Source: Thermobaculum terrenum ATCC BAA-798 (GTDB taxonomy: Bacteria > Chloroflexota > Chloroflexia > Thermobaculales > Thermobaculaceae). From it: 64,000 nt of DNA. This document shows, one piece after another, positions 1 through 9,461 of the stretch. The stretch covers positions 1,948,501-2,012,500 of the forward strand of contig NC_013525.1 in assembly GCF_000025005.1 (NCBI RefSeq), in the 5' to 3' direction. Every line of letters begins with the position of its first letter. Positions within the stretch are counted from its first letter, which is position 1. The notes beneath the pieces are model-generated. The model worked only from the letters and a program-made list of their open reading frames with translations, was not told the origin of the DNA and did no database searches. Made by a program: the position numbers and the translations under genes.

Positions 1-1
1 T

Positions 2-736
2 GTAAGCTCCGGTTCTCACTTAGATGCAACCACTGCCGGAGAGGTAGTAGTAGAGAATACCTTGGACCTGCTCAAAAAACATAATGTTAAGATATCTGCA
101 CTGGCTGCCTATACGGTACTGACAGGCACGACCACTGAAAAAATCGAGACCAACCGCAGGTTTCTGGAGAGGGCCATTGCCCTGGCAGCACGACTTGGGG
201 TTGACACGATATGTACCCTGGGTGGCTTCCCCTCCGCAGGGAAAGATCGATTCAGGACAATAAAAGAAGACCTGGTTTATATCCTCAAACCACTGCTTGA
301 ACGCGCTCAACAGCACAACATACGCATCGCACTTGAGAACTGGTACGCTACTAATCTCCAAAACCTAGATCACTGGGTAGCATTGTTCGAGTCTCTTCCA
401 AATGAAAATCTAGGGCTTAACTTCGACCCATCCCACCTGGCTTGGCAGGGTATAGATCCAATCGGAGCCATATATGAGTTCCGAGATCGTATATTTCACT
501 TTCACGCAAAAGATGTAACAATAAACGCGTCTCTCCGATCCCGGAGAGGTATATTAGGGGAGGGATGGTGGAGATATGTCCTCCCAGGATACGGAGTTCT
601 ACCATGGGGGGAGATCATAGGTGCCCTGAGAGATATCGGTTACAACGGCGCTATCTCCATCGAGCACGAAGACAGAGCCTTTCCCATCGAAGAAGGCTTT
701 ATCAGATCTTCCAGGTTCCTATCGGAATTGATCTGA
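2..736 (+). CDS. Sugar phosphate isomerase/epimerase, TIM barrel (5' end cut by window)
   Basis: The reading frame is open to the first base of the window, so the true start lies upstream and the TTG at 62 is not the start. The protein is a xylose-isomerase-like TIM barrel (AP-endonuclease-2 superfamily). Likely metal ligands sit in the expected places: Glu in IALEN, Asp and His in FDPSH, His in FHFHAKD and a final Glu in SIEHED. Such enzymes isomerise or epimerise keto-sugars or inositol-like compounds in the cytoplasm. It is followed by a Gfo/Idh/MocA dehydrogenase and an FAD oxidoreductase on the same strand, so a sugar or cyclitol catabolic role is likely. The substrate cannot be named from sequence. 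Confidence 0.85.
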   Translation, partial: VSSGSHLDATTAGEVVVENTLDLLKKHNVKISALAAYTVLTGTTTEKIETNRRFLERAIALAARLGVDTICTLGGFPSAGKDRFRTIKEDLVYILKPLLERAQQHNIRIALENWYATNLQNLDHWVALFESLPNENLGLNFDPSHLAWQGIDPIGAIYEFRDRIFHFHAKDVTINASLRSRRGILGEGWWRYVLPGYGVLPWGEIIGALRDIGYNGAISIEHEDRAFPIEEGFIRSSRFLSELI

Positions 737-791
737 TCAAACCGCGTGATCAGCACAAAATACAGATAAGTGGAGGAGGATCCGTACGAAG

Positions 792-1826
792 ATGCAAGAA
801 GGGCAAGCCAATATCCGCGTAGCGATGGTAGGATGTGGAGCCGTAGCCAGGTGGCATGCTTCTACTCTCTATCGTATCCCGGGAGTAGAAATCGTAGCTC
901 TGGTTGATCCTAGCCAGGAAAATCTCAACGCCATGGTCAAGTGGATTCCGCAGCTATCGAACGTCCCCACTTTCTCGGGACCGGAGGAGATGTTCAAGGC
1001 TATCGGTCCAGATGCTGTAGAGATCTGTACCCCACACACCCTGCATCACGAGCACGTAGTCATGGCTCTGGAGCACGGAGCTCATGTCCTGTGCGAAAAA
1101 CCCCTGGCTTGTAGCGTGGAACATGCCCAGGATATCAAGCAAAGAGCTCAAGACACTGGCAAGGTCGTTATGGTTAGCTACCAGAGACGACTCGATCCGG
1201 GCTACAACTATATCAAGAACGCCATAACCAGCGGAGAGATCGGAGATATCCAGACTATCTCAGTGATCTGCTGCCAGGCATGGAAGAAAGGTACCACAGG
1301 TACCTGGAGACAGAACCCAGAGCTTTCCGGTGGTGGCATGCTCATGGACAGCGGCAGTCACCTGGCAGACGTGCTGCTCTGGCTAACTTCACAGCCTGTA
1401 GAGAGCGTGTACGCCACTGTAGATAATTGCGACACCCCAGTTGATATAAACAGCACCAGCACGATCAAATTTACCAACGGCACACAGGCTCAGTTCACTG
1501 TCAATGGAAACCTGCCAATCACCTGGATAGAAGAAGTACTCATAATAGGTACCGAGGGCATACTAAAGTACGAAAGTGACCCACAGCACCCGTGGAGAAC
1601 CGGCAGAATAACCCATAGCAAGGATGGTAACCTGATCCAGCCTCTAAGGCTTCAGATGTATTCCAGCCCGGATGAGGCCTGGATAGCTGCCATTAGGGGC
1701 GAAGGAGAAAACCCATCACCTCCGGACGCTGGGGTGAGGGTGGCAGAACTTACCACTGCCATCTACGAATCTGCCCGTACAGGGCAAGCCATAAAGATAT
1801 CAGACATATCGCCAGTAGGGCGATGA
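792..1826 (+). CDS. Gfo/Idh/MocA family NAD(P)-dependent oxidoreductase
   Basis: 344 residues. The N-terminal Rossmann fold has the dinucleotide motif [10 protein letters not shown], then the family signature CEKPLA with the catalytic-type lysine near residue 105. The second domain carries [14 protein letters not shown], matching the D-x-G-x-H-x-x-D substrate/catalytic motif. Family members oxidise or reduce hydroxyls of sugars and cyclitols with NAD(P). An ATG is used, 55 bases after the isomerase, with a purine-rich GGAGGA sequence upstream at about 774-780. The gene's end overlaps the start of the FAD oxidoreductase by four bases (ATGA), so the two are translationally coupled. The exact substrate is unknown. 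Confidence 0.92.
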   Translation: MQEGQANIRVAMVGCGAVARWHASTLYRIPGVEIVALVDPSQENLNAMVKWIPQLSNVPTFSGPEEMFKAIGPDAVEICTPHTLHHEHVVMALEHGAHVLCEKPLACSVEHAQDIKQRAQDTGKVVMVSYQRRLDPGYNYIKNAITSGEIGDIQTISVICCQAWKKGTTGTWRQNPELSGGGMLMDSGSHLADVLLWLTSQPVESVYATVDNCDTPVDINSTSTIKFTNGTQAQFTVNGNLPITWIEEVLIIGTEGILKYESDPQHPWRTGRITHSKDGNLIQPLRLQMYSSPDEAWIAAIRGEGENPSPPDAGVRVAELTTAIYESARTGQAIKISDISPVGR

Positions 1827-3406
1827 GGGAGCTTGAGACCGATATCCTGATAGTGGGTGGAGGGCTGGGAGGAGTAGCTGCTGCGCTCTCAGCTCTCCGC
1901 ATGGGCAGGAAGGTCCTGCTCAGCGAGGAGACCGATTGGCTGGGAGGACAGCTCACTTCTCAGGGCGTGCCCCCTGATGAGCATCCCTGGATAGAGTCCA
2001 CAGGTTGTACAGCAAGCTATAGGCTCCTGAGAACCAAGATCAGGGATTACTACAGGCGCAACTACCCACTGCTGGCATCCTCCAGGCAAGATCCCTATCT
2101 CAACCCAGGCAAAGGTAACGTCAGCGCTCTGTGTCACGAGCCCAGGGTGGCTCTGGCCGCGATTGAGGAGCTCCTGGCTCCCTATCGCGCCACGGGACGA
2201 CTGGAGGTGCTCCTGGAGCACAGGCCCGTGGCTGCCGAGAGCGATGGGGACATCGTGCGGTCGGTCACCCTGGAAGCGCTCGGGTCTCAGGAGAAGGTGC
2301 AGGTACATGCCAGCTACATCCTGGATGCCACGGAACTAGGCGACATCCTCGAGCTGGCGGGGATAGAGCACGTGATAGGAGCTGAAAGCCAGGCCCAGAC
2401 CGGCGAACCTCATGCCCTGGAGGGTGATCCTAATCCCCTGGATCAGCAGGCCATTACCTGGTGCTTTGCGCTGGACTTCATCGAGGGGGAAGACCACACG
2501 ATAGACAAACCCTCGGAATACGACTTCTGGAGACGCTATCAGGCCTCTTTCTGGCCCGGCAGGCAGTTGGGATGGACCGATGTGCATCCCGAGACCTTAG
2601 AGGTCAGGACACACAAGCTCTTTGATCCCCAAGGTAACTTCGACCTCTGGAGGTACAGGCGGATCTTCTTTCGAGGGCACTATCCAGAGGGTACCTATCC
2701 CAGCGACATCACCCTCGTCAACTGGCCACAGAACGACTACTGGCTGGGACCCATCGTAGGAGTATCCCCACAGGAGAAGGACATCCACCTGCATAGGGCA
2801 CGCCAACTGAGCCTGTCACTGCTGTACTGGATGCAGACCGAGGCTCCCAGGCATGATGGTGGCTATGGCTACCCCGAGCTGAGGCTACGGGGGGATGTGC
2901 TTGGGACCGACGGACTGGCCAAGCACATGTATGTGCGTGAGAGCAGAAGGCTGAGGGCGGAGTTCACGGTGCTGGAGCACCACGTGGGTGTGGAGGCCAG
3001 GGGCAAGCTCCAAGGAGCGGAGGAGTTTCCAGACTCCGTGGGAGTGGGGAGCTACCGGATAGACCTGCATCCCAGCACAGGTGGCAGAACCTATATAGAT
3101 ATAAGCAGCTACCCCTTCCAGATACCTCTTGGGGCCTTGATCCCTATAAGGGTGGAGAACGTACTACCAGCCTGCAAGAACCTGGGCGTAACTCACATCA
3201 CCAACGGGTGTTACAGGCTGCATCCTGTAGAGTGGAACATAGGAGAAGCAGCTGGAGCTCTGGCTGCCTACTGCCTGGAGCACGATCTCACACCCAGGGC
3301 GGTCAGGAATATGCAGCAGCACCTGACGGACTTCCAGCACCTGCTGCAGAACAAGCTTGGCTTCCAGCTGGCATGGCCACAGGAAATACGCATAATACCC
3401 AGATAG
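1823..3406 (+). CDS. FAD-dependent oxidoreductase (FAD_oxidored-type)
   Basis: 527 residues. It starts with an FAD-binding Rossmann motif ([16 protein letters not shown], residues 8-23), followed by the acidic strand end and GGQLTSQG. It resembles the FAD_oxidored family often found beside sugar-degradation genes; no activity is firmly established for most members. Near the C terminus, [16 protein letters not shown] fits the second FAD/substrate-binding segment of this family. It overlaps the upstream dehydrogenase by four bases and ends convergently, six bases before rdgB. By eye this gene is richer in G and C (CTGG, CAGG, GAGCAC runs) than genes to its right, which could reflect a different history. 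Catalysis of a sugar hydroxyl oxidation is inference. Confidence 0.82.
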   Translation: MRELETDILIVGGGLGGVAAALSALRMGRKVLLSEETDWLGGQLTSQGVPPDEHPWIESTGCTASYRLLRTKIRDYYRRNYPLLASSRQDPYLNPGKGNVSALCHEPRVALAAIEELLAPYRATGRLEVLLEHRPVAAESDGDIVRSVTLEALGSQEKVQVHASYILDATELGDILELAGIEHVIGAESQAQTGEPHALEGDPNPLDQQAITWCFALDFIEGEDHTIDKPSEYDFWRRYQASFWPGRQLGWTDVHPETLEVRTHKLFDPQGNFDLWRYRRIFFRGHYPEGTYPSDITLVNWPQNDYWLGPIVGVSPQEKDIHLHRARQLSLSLLYWMQTEAPRHDGGYGYPELRLRGDVLGTDGLAKHMYVRESRRLRAEFTVLEHHVGVEARGKLQGAEEFPDSVGVGSYRIDLHPSTGGRTYIDISSYPFQIPLGALIPIRVENVLPACKNLGVTHITNGCYRLHPVEWNIGEAAGALAAYCLEHDLTPRAVRNMQQHLTDFQHLLQNKLGFQLAWPQEIRIIPR

Positions 3407-3411
3407 AGCTT

Positions 3412-4023
3412 CTATAGCTTATCCAAATTGCGCTTTATCCAGTCCACAGCTAGCTGAGCAGCTCTGGCTCTGTGGCTCACCCTATTCTTTTCCAACATAT
3501 CCAGCTCGGCAAACGTTTTGCCAAGCTCGGGCAAGTAGAATATAGGATCGTAACCAAAACCATGGCTACCCCTGGGATGATCAATGATTACTCCCTCCAC
3601 CTCACCCCTGAACAAGTGCTCATTCCCATAACGGTCGATAAGCGCTATAACACACACGAACCGAGCGCTCTTGTTAGATGATGAGGCCTTGTTCAACCTC
3701 TCTATCAAAAGCTTGTTTCGCTCCGCATCAGATATTTGCTCCCCAGCCCAACGTTTGGACCTTACACCTGGCTCTCCTCCTAGAGCTGCTACTTCCAACC
3801 CTGAATCATCGGCAATGGACGAGATGCCAGTCATATTCCAACAATACCTGGCCTTGATTAGAGCGTTCTCCTCAAAAGTACTGCCTGTCTCCTCGGGAGC
3901 CCGCTCAATTCCAGCATCCCTCATAGAGACGATCTCTATCCCGAGACCACTCAGTAACTCCTGATATTCAGCCAATTTACCAGGGTTATCTGACGCTATG
4001 AGCAATTTACTCAACTTCATCAC
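3412..4023 (-). CDS. rdgB: XTP/dITP (non-canonical purine NTP) pyrophosphatase, RdgB/HAM1 family
   Basis: 203 residues, the usual length. The N-terminal nucleotide loop IASDNPGKLAEYQELL, the acidic metal/base motif ADDSGLEVAALGG and the C-terminal GSHGFGYDPIFYLPE are diagnostic. The enzyme hydrolyses ITP, dITP and XTP to monophosphates and pyrophosphate, keeping deaminated purines out of DNA and RNA. The start overlaps the end of the upstream lipid kinase gene by 17 bases, so the two are one transcript. It converges on the FAD oxidoreductase gene with only a few bases between stops. Confidence 0.96.
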   Translation of the reverse strand: MMKLSKLLIASDNPGKLAEYQELLSGLGIEIVSMRDAGIERAPEETGSTFEENALIKARYCWNMTGISSIADDSGLEVAALGGEPGVRSKRWAGEQISDAERNKLLIERLNKASSSNKSARFVCVIALIDRYGNEHLFRGEVEGVIIDHPRGSHGFGYDPIFYLPELGKTFAELDMLEKNRVSHRARAAQLAVDWIKRNLDKL

Positions 4024-4876
4024 CGACCTTTATTGCCAATGCTTCCCGAACGACCTCAAACCTTTCGGTTCGGAACTCGTCCAGTTCACCATCCACACTA
4101 AAAGGCATAACTGGTTCAGAGTGTATCTCAACAGAAGATGCCTGCTTGTAAAACACAGCCTCAGAATCAAGATGGCTACCTGTAAGTATCCTCGGCAATA
4201 CTGGAGCTAAGGACAATAACTGCTGATCCTTTATCCCCACTATATCCATCAGGCCATCATCTAGTTGTGCCAGGGGAGCCAAAGGAATTCCGCCCCCAGA
4301 ATACCTAGCATTTGCGACTGTAAGGTTTAGCAGTCTGAGGTCGACCGCCTCTCCATCTAAACTAAGGGTCACATTGTAACGAGGTAAATCTCTGAGTACT
4401 TCTATTGACGCCCTCCAGTACGAGAGCACACCTTTCTTCCCAGTCTGCTCCTCAACTTCTTGTGCTATCTCACCGGAGAGACCACCATTCGCCTGGTTCA
4501 GGATAGTCCTATCACCAGACCTGATAAGGTCTATTCTCTTTACTTTGCCATCTACGGCTACCTTTATGGCATCCTCCAGATCAGTTGATACGCCAACCGT
4601 CTTAGCAAAGTCGTTACAAGTCCCAAGGGGAAGAACGGCCATAACAGCATCTGAACCTGACCTGAAGATAGCATTCGCTACGCTGCTAAGCGTACCGTCA
4701 CCCCCAGCAGCGACTACCAGATCTGATTCGGCTATTTTATCCCGAGATTTATCTAGAAGCCCTATATCAACGAATTCCGGAGACAGCCCATAGTCAGCAA
4801 AATATTGCCTGATCTCATCATGGGCTCTAGCTGTACCACTCTTGCTATTAATAAAAACGATCGCTTTCAAGCACAA
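4007..4876 (-). CDS. Diacylglycerol kinase-like lipid kinase (YegS/DgkB family)
   Basis: 289 residues. The N-terminal DAGK catalytic domain shows FINSKSGTA (residues 8-16), the glycine-rich ATP motif VVAAGGDGTLSSVANAI and LPLGTCNDFAKTVGV. The C-terminal beta domain contains NGGLSGE and SVDGE near the end, as in YegS/DgkB. Such enzymes phosphorylate diacylglycerol or a related lipid at the membrane surface; the actual lipid is unknown. It is divergent from the CBS gene across a 138-base spacer and coupled by overlap to rdgB downstream. Confidence 0.92.
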   Translation of the reverse strand: MCLKAIVFINSKSGTARAHDEIRQYFADYGLSPEFVDIGLLDKSRDKIAESDLVVAAGGDGTLSSVANAIFRSGSDAVMAVLPLGTCNDFAKTVGVSTDLEDAIKVAVDGKVKRIDLIRSGDRTILNQANGGLSGEIAQEVEEQTGKKGVLSYWRASIEVLRDLPRYNVTLSLDGEAVDLRLLNLTVANARYSGGGIPLAPLAQLDDGLMDIVGIKDQQLLSLAPVLPRILTGSHLDSEAVFYKQASSVEIHSEPVMPFSVDGELDEFRTERFEVVREALAIKVGDEVE

Positions 4877-4929
4877 CCTCTCTGGAGAGATTTCTGAATC
4901 TATTCAAAATTATGATCTATATTAGATAA

Positions 4930-4958
4930 TTAGCAAAGGAGCCCTTTGGTGCTATAAT
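4930..4958 (+). promoter_or_regulatory. Putative promoter of the CBS-domain gene
   Basis: TTAGCA at 4930-4935 and a perfect TATAAT at 4953-4958 are separated by 17 bases. Transcription would start near 4965, leaving a leader of about 50 bases before the ATG at 5015, which has an AAGGACG ribosome site. The -35 matches only 4 of 6. Confidence 0.55.
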
Positions 4959-5014
4959 TTTGCCCTGTCTCTGCAGAGACATAAACTAAATAGCCATTTA
5001 GTAAGGACGAAAAC

Positions 5015-5413
5015 ATGCTTGCAAGAGACATAATGACTACTCCGGTTGTCACTGTTACAGCTGATATGAGCATAAGAGATCTAGCTAAGATCCTTACCGA
5101 AAAAGGCATCAGTGGTGCCCCAGTGGTAGATGACAGTGGCCGTGTAGTAGGTATAGTCAGCGAAGCAGATGTTATAGCCAAAAATGGATTCACAGTAGCA
5201 GATGTAATGCAGAGTCAGGTCATCTCAGCAAGCGAAGATACCCCAGTAGAGGTTATCTGTAGTCTTATGACAAACAATAAGATCAACAGAGTTCCTGTCT
5301 TATCAGGGGATAGACTGGTCGGAATAGTCACGCGTGCGGACATAGTCAGGGCTATAGCCAAGGGCTATATAGAAGCAGGCATACAAGCAGATAAAACCAT
5401 TCAGAGCGCATAG
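5015..5413 (+). CDS. CBS-domain pair protein
   Basis: 132 residues made of two CBS motifs and little else (about residues 1-55 and 65-120). Both copies show the typical pattern: DIMTTPVVTVTADMSIRDLA...GAPVVDDSGRVVGIVSEAD and VISASEDTPVEVICSLM...RVPVLSGDRLVGIVTRAD. Paired CBS domains form a Bateman module that binds adenine nucleotides (AMP, ATP, SAM or similar) and acts as an energy or ligand sensor. There is no attached enzyme domain, so the partner is unknown. It is followed six bases later by the DUF2851 gene, probably in the same transcript. Confidence 0.93.
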   Translation: MLARDIMTTPVVTVTADMSIRDLAKILTEKGISGAPVVDDSGRVVGIVSEADVIAKNGFTVADVMQSQVISASEDTPVEVICSLMTNNKINRVPVLSGDRLVGIVTRADIVRAIAKGYIEAGIQADKTIQSA

Positions 5414-5419
5414 CTTAAC

Positions 5420-6643
5420 TTGCCTAAAGCTAATGATCGCCCTATAGATGAAAAACTTCTATGGAAACTATGGCAAGCTGGCAAGATTCCCAGCCACTGC
5501 TTAACCTCAGACTTAGCCCCAATACAAATCATCTCCAGGGGTAGATGGAGTGGAGGTTACGGCCCTGACTTTAGAGACGCTCTTATACTCCTGGGCAACA
5601 AGCAATTACTTCGAGGAGACATCGAGCTCCACGTAAGGATGTCCGATTGGTACAGACATAACCACCAAACGAACCCGCTTTACGAAAACGTCATACTACA
5701 TGTTGTCTGGGAGCTGGATGTACCATACCCCTTGAAATCTCCATGCTTGGAACTATCACGTTTTATGACATTTGAAGAATTACTTGCAGCTGGCCATAAG
5801 GTCGATCTTACAGAGAACCCATGTGTGAGAATAAGCCAAAAGGACCCTGAAGCACTAAGATTGGTCATCGAGTCTGCTGCTGATGAACGTTTTGAAGGCT
5901 GGTGCAGAAGATTTGAAGGAGATTTATCTTACGAGCATAGCGACCAGGTCATATACGTCGCCCTCATGGAGTCTCTGGGATATTCAGCCAACAAACTTCC
6001 ATTTAGACTATTAGCTGAATCCATCCATGTAAAGGCGTTAATGGGGCTAGCTCCTGAGGAAATTTTTGACCTGCTTTATACTTCTTCCGGACTGAAAGGC
6101 AAATCTGAGGGGACAGTGATATCCAGCTACCAGTGGAATCTTGCGAGGATGAGGCCACTCAACCATCCTAGGCGTAGGCTGGCCGGAATGGCAGAGATCC
6201 TTCACAGGGCATATATAGAGTGTCGTAGCCTGTCTGATTACTTGCGTGTGAGCTCAAATTCCTATACCTCGCTTGTCAAAAAATTAGTGGTATTTGACTC
6301 CCAAGGCAAAGCCCTCATAGGTCGTGGCAGAGCAATGGAGATGATAGTCAATGTAGTGCTGCCTTTCAACGTCGCACTAGGACGACATATAGAGGACCAG
6401 CAAATCGAGTCTCTCGCGACTCGGATGTGGCAGGAGATCCCACTGCTACCCACCAACAAAATAGACAGGCTAATGCGGTCCAATCTAAAGCTCCAGGCCC
6501 CCGGCAAGCTTATATACAAAGCAAGACATCAGCAGGGATTACTACAAATTTATAAAAAGTTCTGCCGCTATCAGATGTGCGCTCATTGCCCATTAGGTAA
6601 ACTAGCTTCAGACCACACAACCCAGATCCTTGACGACAGATAA
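5420..6643 (+). CDS. DUF2851 family protein
   Basis: 407 residues, matching the family by its N-terminal half: GGYGPDFRDALILLG, RGDIELHVRMSDWYRH and NVILHVVWE, with conserved His, Asp and Glu residues suggestive of a nuclease-like fold. The C-terminal part ends in a cysteine cluster (CRYQMCAHCPLG, about residues 385-396), typical of the family and possibly metal-binding. The function is unknown. The TTG start at 5420 is six bases after the CBS stop and has no clear ribosome site, so translation may depend on coupling. Confidence 0.85.
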   Translation: MPKANDRPIDEKLLWKLWQAGKIPSHCLTSDLAPIQIISRGRWSGGYGPDFRDALILLGNKQLLRGDIELHVRMSDWYRHNHQTNPLYENVILHVVWELDVPYPLKSPCLELSRFMTFEELLAAGHKVDLTENPCVRISQKDPEALRLVIESAADERFEGWCRRFEGDLSYEHSDQVIYVALMESLGYSANKLPFRLLAESIHVKALMGLAPEEIFDLLYTSSGLKGKSEGTVISSYQWNLARMRPLNHPRRRLAGMAEILHRAYIECRSLSDYLRVSSNSYTSLVKKLVVFDSQGKALIGRGRAMEMIVNVVLPFNVALGRHIEDQQIESLATRMWQEIPLLPTNKIDRLMRSNLKLQAPGKLIYKARHQQGLLQIYKKFCRYQMCAHCPLGKLASDHTTQILDDR

Positions 6644-6732
6644 AAACTCTACGTACCATTTCCTGAAGGTTATTGCAACTGGACACATATAAACCTTAGT
6701 ATTTCATTTGCCCGACTGGAGGATAAATAGAA

Positions 6733-7182
6733 ATGAAAGTAGTACTACTTAAGGACGTCCCAGGTGTAGGTAGCGCCGGGACAGTAAAAGAGGTAGCAGA
6801 TGGGTATGCACGTAACTTCCTGCTACCACGCAAGCTAGCAGCTCCCGCCACTCAGGCAGCCCTCAAGCAAGTGGAGCAAATCAAGGCAGCTGAGCAGAGG
6901 CGTCAGGAGAAGGCAGAAGCTCAAACCGCAGAGCTTGCCAACAAGATCAATGGGCAAGAATTGCTATTCAAAGTAAGGACCGGAAGCGAAGGCAGGCTCT
7001 ATGGATCGATAACTAATGCTGACATAGCCGAGGTGCTGTCCAGGCAGATCGGCGTAGAGATAGATAAGCGCAAGATAGTTCTCGAAGAACCCATCCACAT
7101 GATAGGTACATTTGATGTGCCAGTTAAGCTATCTTCTAACCATACACCAAAGATAAAAGTAGTAGTGGAATCGGAGTCCTAA
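6733..7182 (+). CDS. rplI: 50S ribosomal protein L9
   Basis: 149 residues, the normal length. The N-terminal domain has the L9 signature: [32 protein letters not shown] long helix rich in Lys, Glu and Ala (residues 45-75) connects to the C-terminal RNA-binding domain. L9 binds 23S rRNA domain V and helps reading-frame maintenance. The start ATG has a GGAGG ribosome site at 6718-6722. The usual upstream partners rpsF, ssb and rpsR are absent here. dnaB begins one base after its stop. Confidence 0.97.
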   Translation: MKVVLLKDVPGVGSAGTVKEVADGYARNFLLPRKLAAPATQAALKQVEQIKAAEQRRQEKAEAQTAELANKINGQELLFKVRTGSEGRLYGSITNADIAEVLSRQIGVEIDKRKIVLEEPIHMIGTFDVPVKLSSNHTPKIKVVVESES

Positions 7183-7183
7183 G

Positions 7184-8524
7184 TTGATAGAGACGCTGGA
7201 GAAGCTACCACCACATAGCATAGAAGCTGAGCAATCACTTCTGGGTAGCCTCCTGCTGGATCGAGATGCGATCATAAAAGTCGCACCTTTCCTTAGACCT
7301 GAGGACTTTTATAGAGAGGCTCACGCTCGCATATATGAGGCCATACTCGATCTATATAACAGGCGTGAGCCTCCCGACCTGGTCACTATTCATGAAGAAT
7401 TATCGCGACGAGGATACGCAGAAGAAGTAGGCGGAGCCAGTTACCTGACCTGGCTCATGAACTCAGTACCTACTAGCGTCCACGTTGAGTACTACGGGCG
7501 CATAATAGAGAGAACTGCGATCCTTCGCAGACTGATATCAGCCGGTAGTGAGATTGCTGGCCTAGGCTATGAAGAAGGCTTAGAGGTTGATGAAGCCCTA
7601 GACAGAGCGGAGCAGATACTCTATCGCGTTGCTCAAAACCGAAGCACCAAGGACTTTATATCCCTCCGAGACGCTCTGGCAGAGTTCTTCGATAAGCTAG
7701 ACTATCAGCACCAACATAGAGGTGAAATAGTCGGCATCCCCACCGGGTTCAGAGATCTTGATCAGTTGACAGGGGGACTGCAGAGATCTGACCTGGTTAT
7801 AGTGGCTGCTCGACCTAGTGTAGGAAAAACTGCTTTCGCCATGTGTATGGCAGCCAATGCGGCAATCAAGCACAATGTGCCCGTAGGGATATTCAGCCTG
7901 GAAATGAGTGCTGAACAGCTAGTGCTTAGATTGCTCGCTATGGAAACTGGGATAGATTCTCACCGTCTCAGGATGGGCTTTTTAGACGATGACGAGTGGG
8001 ACAAGCTTATACGCGCTATAGGTAGGTTGTCGGAGGTTCCCATATTTATAGACGATACATCCGCAGCCTCATCACAAGAACTTCGTAGCAAAGCGAGAAG
8101 GCTGCATGCGCAGAAAGGCGTACAGATGATAGTCATAGACTATCTGCAACTTATGCAAAGCGGCAGGACAGATAACAGAGTCCAGGAAATATCTGAGATT
8201 AGCCGAGGGCTCAAGGGGCTTGCCAGAGAACTTAATATACCAGTGGTAGCACTATCCCAGCTAAGCAGGGCTGTGGAACAACGGCAGGATCATCGCCCAC
8301 AGCTGTCAGATCTTCGAGAATCAGGTAGCATAGAACAGGATGCAGATGTTGTAATGTTTATATACAGAGAAGAGATATATAACCCTGAAACCGACAAAAA
8401 GAACATAGCTGAGATACACGTCGCAAAACATCGTAATGGGCCCGTAGGCATAGTGCCCTTGCGCTTTTTCAAGGACACTACCAGGTTCGCAGACCTGGAG
8501 ACCTTCAGGGAACCAGATATATAG
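7184..8524 (+). CDS. dnaB: Replicative DNA helicase DnaB
   Basis: 446 residues, standard length and no intein. The N-terminal helicase domain begins PHSIEAEQSLLGSLLLD. The RecA-like C-terminal domain has Walker A ARPSVGKTAFAM, the H2/Walker B segment DYLQLMQ and arginine-finger-region residues near EIHVAKHRNGPVG. It forms a hexamer that unwinds DNA at the fork. A TTG start is used one base after the rplI stop with GGAG just upstream. A DnaC-like ATPase follows within eight bases, suggesting a helicase-loader pair. Confidence 0.97.
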   Translation: MIETLEKLPPHSIEAEQSLLGSLLLDRDAIIKVAPFLRPEDFYREAHARIYEAILDLYNRREPPDLVTIHEELSRRGYAEEVGGASYLTWLMNSVPTSVHVEYYGRIIERTAILRRLISAGSEIAGLGYEEGLEVDEALDRAEQILYRVAQNRSTKDFISLRDALAEFFDKLDYQHQHRGEIVGIPTGFRDLDQLTGGLQRSDLVIVAARPSVGKTAFAMCMAANAAIKHNVPVGIFSLEMSAEQLVLRLLAMETGIDSHRLRMGFLDDDEWDKLIRAIGRLSEVPIFIDDTSAASSQELRSKARRLHAQKGVQMIVIDYLQLMQSGRTDNRVQEISEISRGLKGLARELNIPVVALSQLSRAVEQRQDHRPQLSDLRESGSIEQDADVVMFIYREEIYNPETDKKNIAEIHVAKHRNGPVGIVPLRFFKDTTRFADLETFREPDI

Positions 8525-8531
8525 CATTCGG

Positions 8532-9383
8532 GTGATATCTATGGCCAGAGAACTAAGCGATATACTCAAAGAGCTCTCCAAAAAGATACCCAAGAATTCC
8601 TATAACCCAGTGGCTTTACCAAAAGAGCTCCTAGAGGAACAGACTAAAAAAAACGAAAATGACTGCCCTATCTGTGGCGGAGTAGGATGGCTCAGGCTTG
8701 ACGTGCCTGTAGACCATCCTAACTTCGGTAAGCTGTGGCCATGCAAGTGCTACTCAAAAAGAAAGGAAGAATTGCTACGTAAGGAGCTCGAAGAGCTCAG
8801 CAACATGAGCCACCTAAGACAAAAGACCTTCGATAATTTTGACCCCTCAGTGCATCCGTCCGCAGCCACAGCGTTCGAAGCTACCAAACAATACGCCGAA
8901 AACCCTCATGGCTGGATCATGCTGTGTGGACCATGCGGCAGCGGTAAGACTCACCTGGCTGCTGCCATAGTAAACTACTCCATAAGCGTTCGCCAAAGCA
9001 ACAGCCTGTTTATGATAGTGCCTGACCTGCTGGATTACTTGAGAGAAACTTTCAACCCCAAATCCGATATAACTTACGATGAACGCTTCCTGATGATTCG
9101 AGAGGTACCTTTATTGGTTCTGGACGATCTCGGTACCGAGAATGCTACAAGCTGGGCGAGAGAGAAGCTCTATCAGCTAATAAACCACAGATACAACTCT
9201 GAGATGCCCACCGTGATCACTACCAACCAACCACCTGAGGCCATAGACGATCGTATTCGATCCAGGCTTTCTGACACCAGGTTGGTTATGCACATAGTAC
9301 TGGACGCACCGGACTATAGGTATCAGCAGGGTAAACACTCTCCTACCAGAAAAAGTCAACGAAAAGTATACGCCTGGCCCTAG
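8532..9383 (+). CDS. DnaC/DnaI-like helicase-loader ATPase with N-terminal zinc ribbon
   Basis: 283 residues. A four-cysteine cluster near residues 45-75 (CPICGG then CKCYSK) probably binds zinc. The AAA+ domain has Walker A CGPCGSGKTHLAAA (about residues 133-146), Walker B LLVLDDLG, sensor I TVITTNQ and RIRSRLSDTRL carrying the arginine finger, as in DnaC/IstB/DnaI. It lies immediately after dnaB, so its partner is almost certainly that helicase, which it would load at the origin or restart sites. A GTG at 8532 and an ATG at 8541 are both possible starts; the longer form is given. An IstB transposition role is unlikely because no transposase is near. Confidence 0.88.
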   Translation: MISMARELSDILKELSKKIPKNSYNPVALPKELLEEQTKKNENDCPICGGVGWLRLDVPVDHPNFGKLWPCKCYSKRKEELLRKELEELSNMSHLRQKTFDNFDPSVHPSAATAFEATKQYAENPHGWIMLCGPCGSGKTHLAAAIVNYSISVRQSNSLFMIVPDLLDYLRETFNPKSDITYDERFLMIREVPLLVLDDLGTENATSWAREKLYQLINHRYNSEMPTVITTNQPPEAIDDRIRSRLSDTRLVMHIVLDAPDYRYQQGKHSPTRKSQRKVYAWP

Positions 9384-9461
9384 AACATATACTTATACAC
9401 GCTCACATAAACTGATATACTGCTACAAGTAGAGATTCGTCCCTTATGGAGCAGCTTCAGC

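Noticed and set aside
6733-9383. Replication origin near dnaB and the loader gene
   Set aside because: No dnaA or dnaN gene, DnaA-box cluster or long AT-rich spacer is seen.
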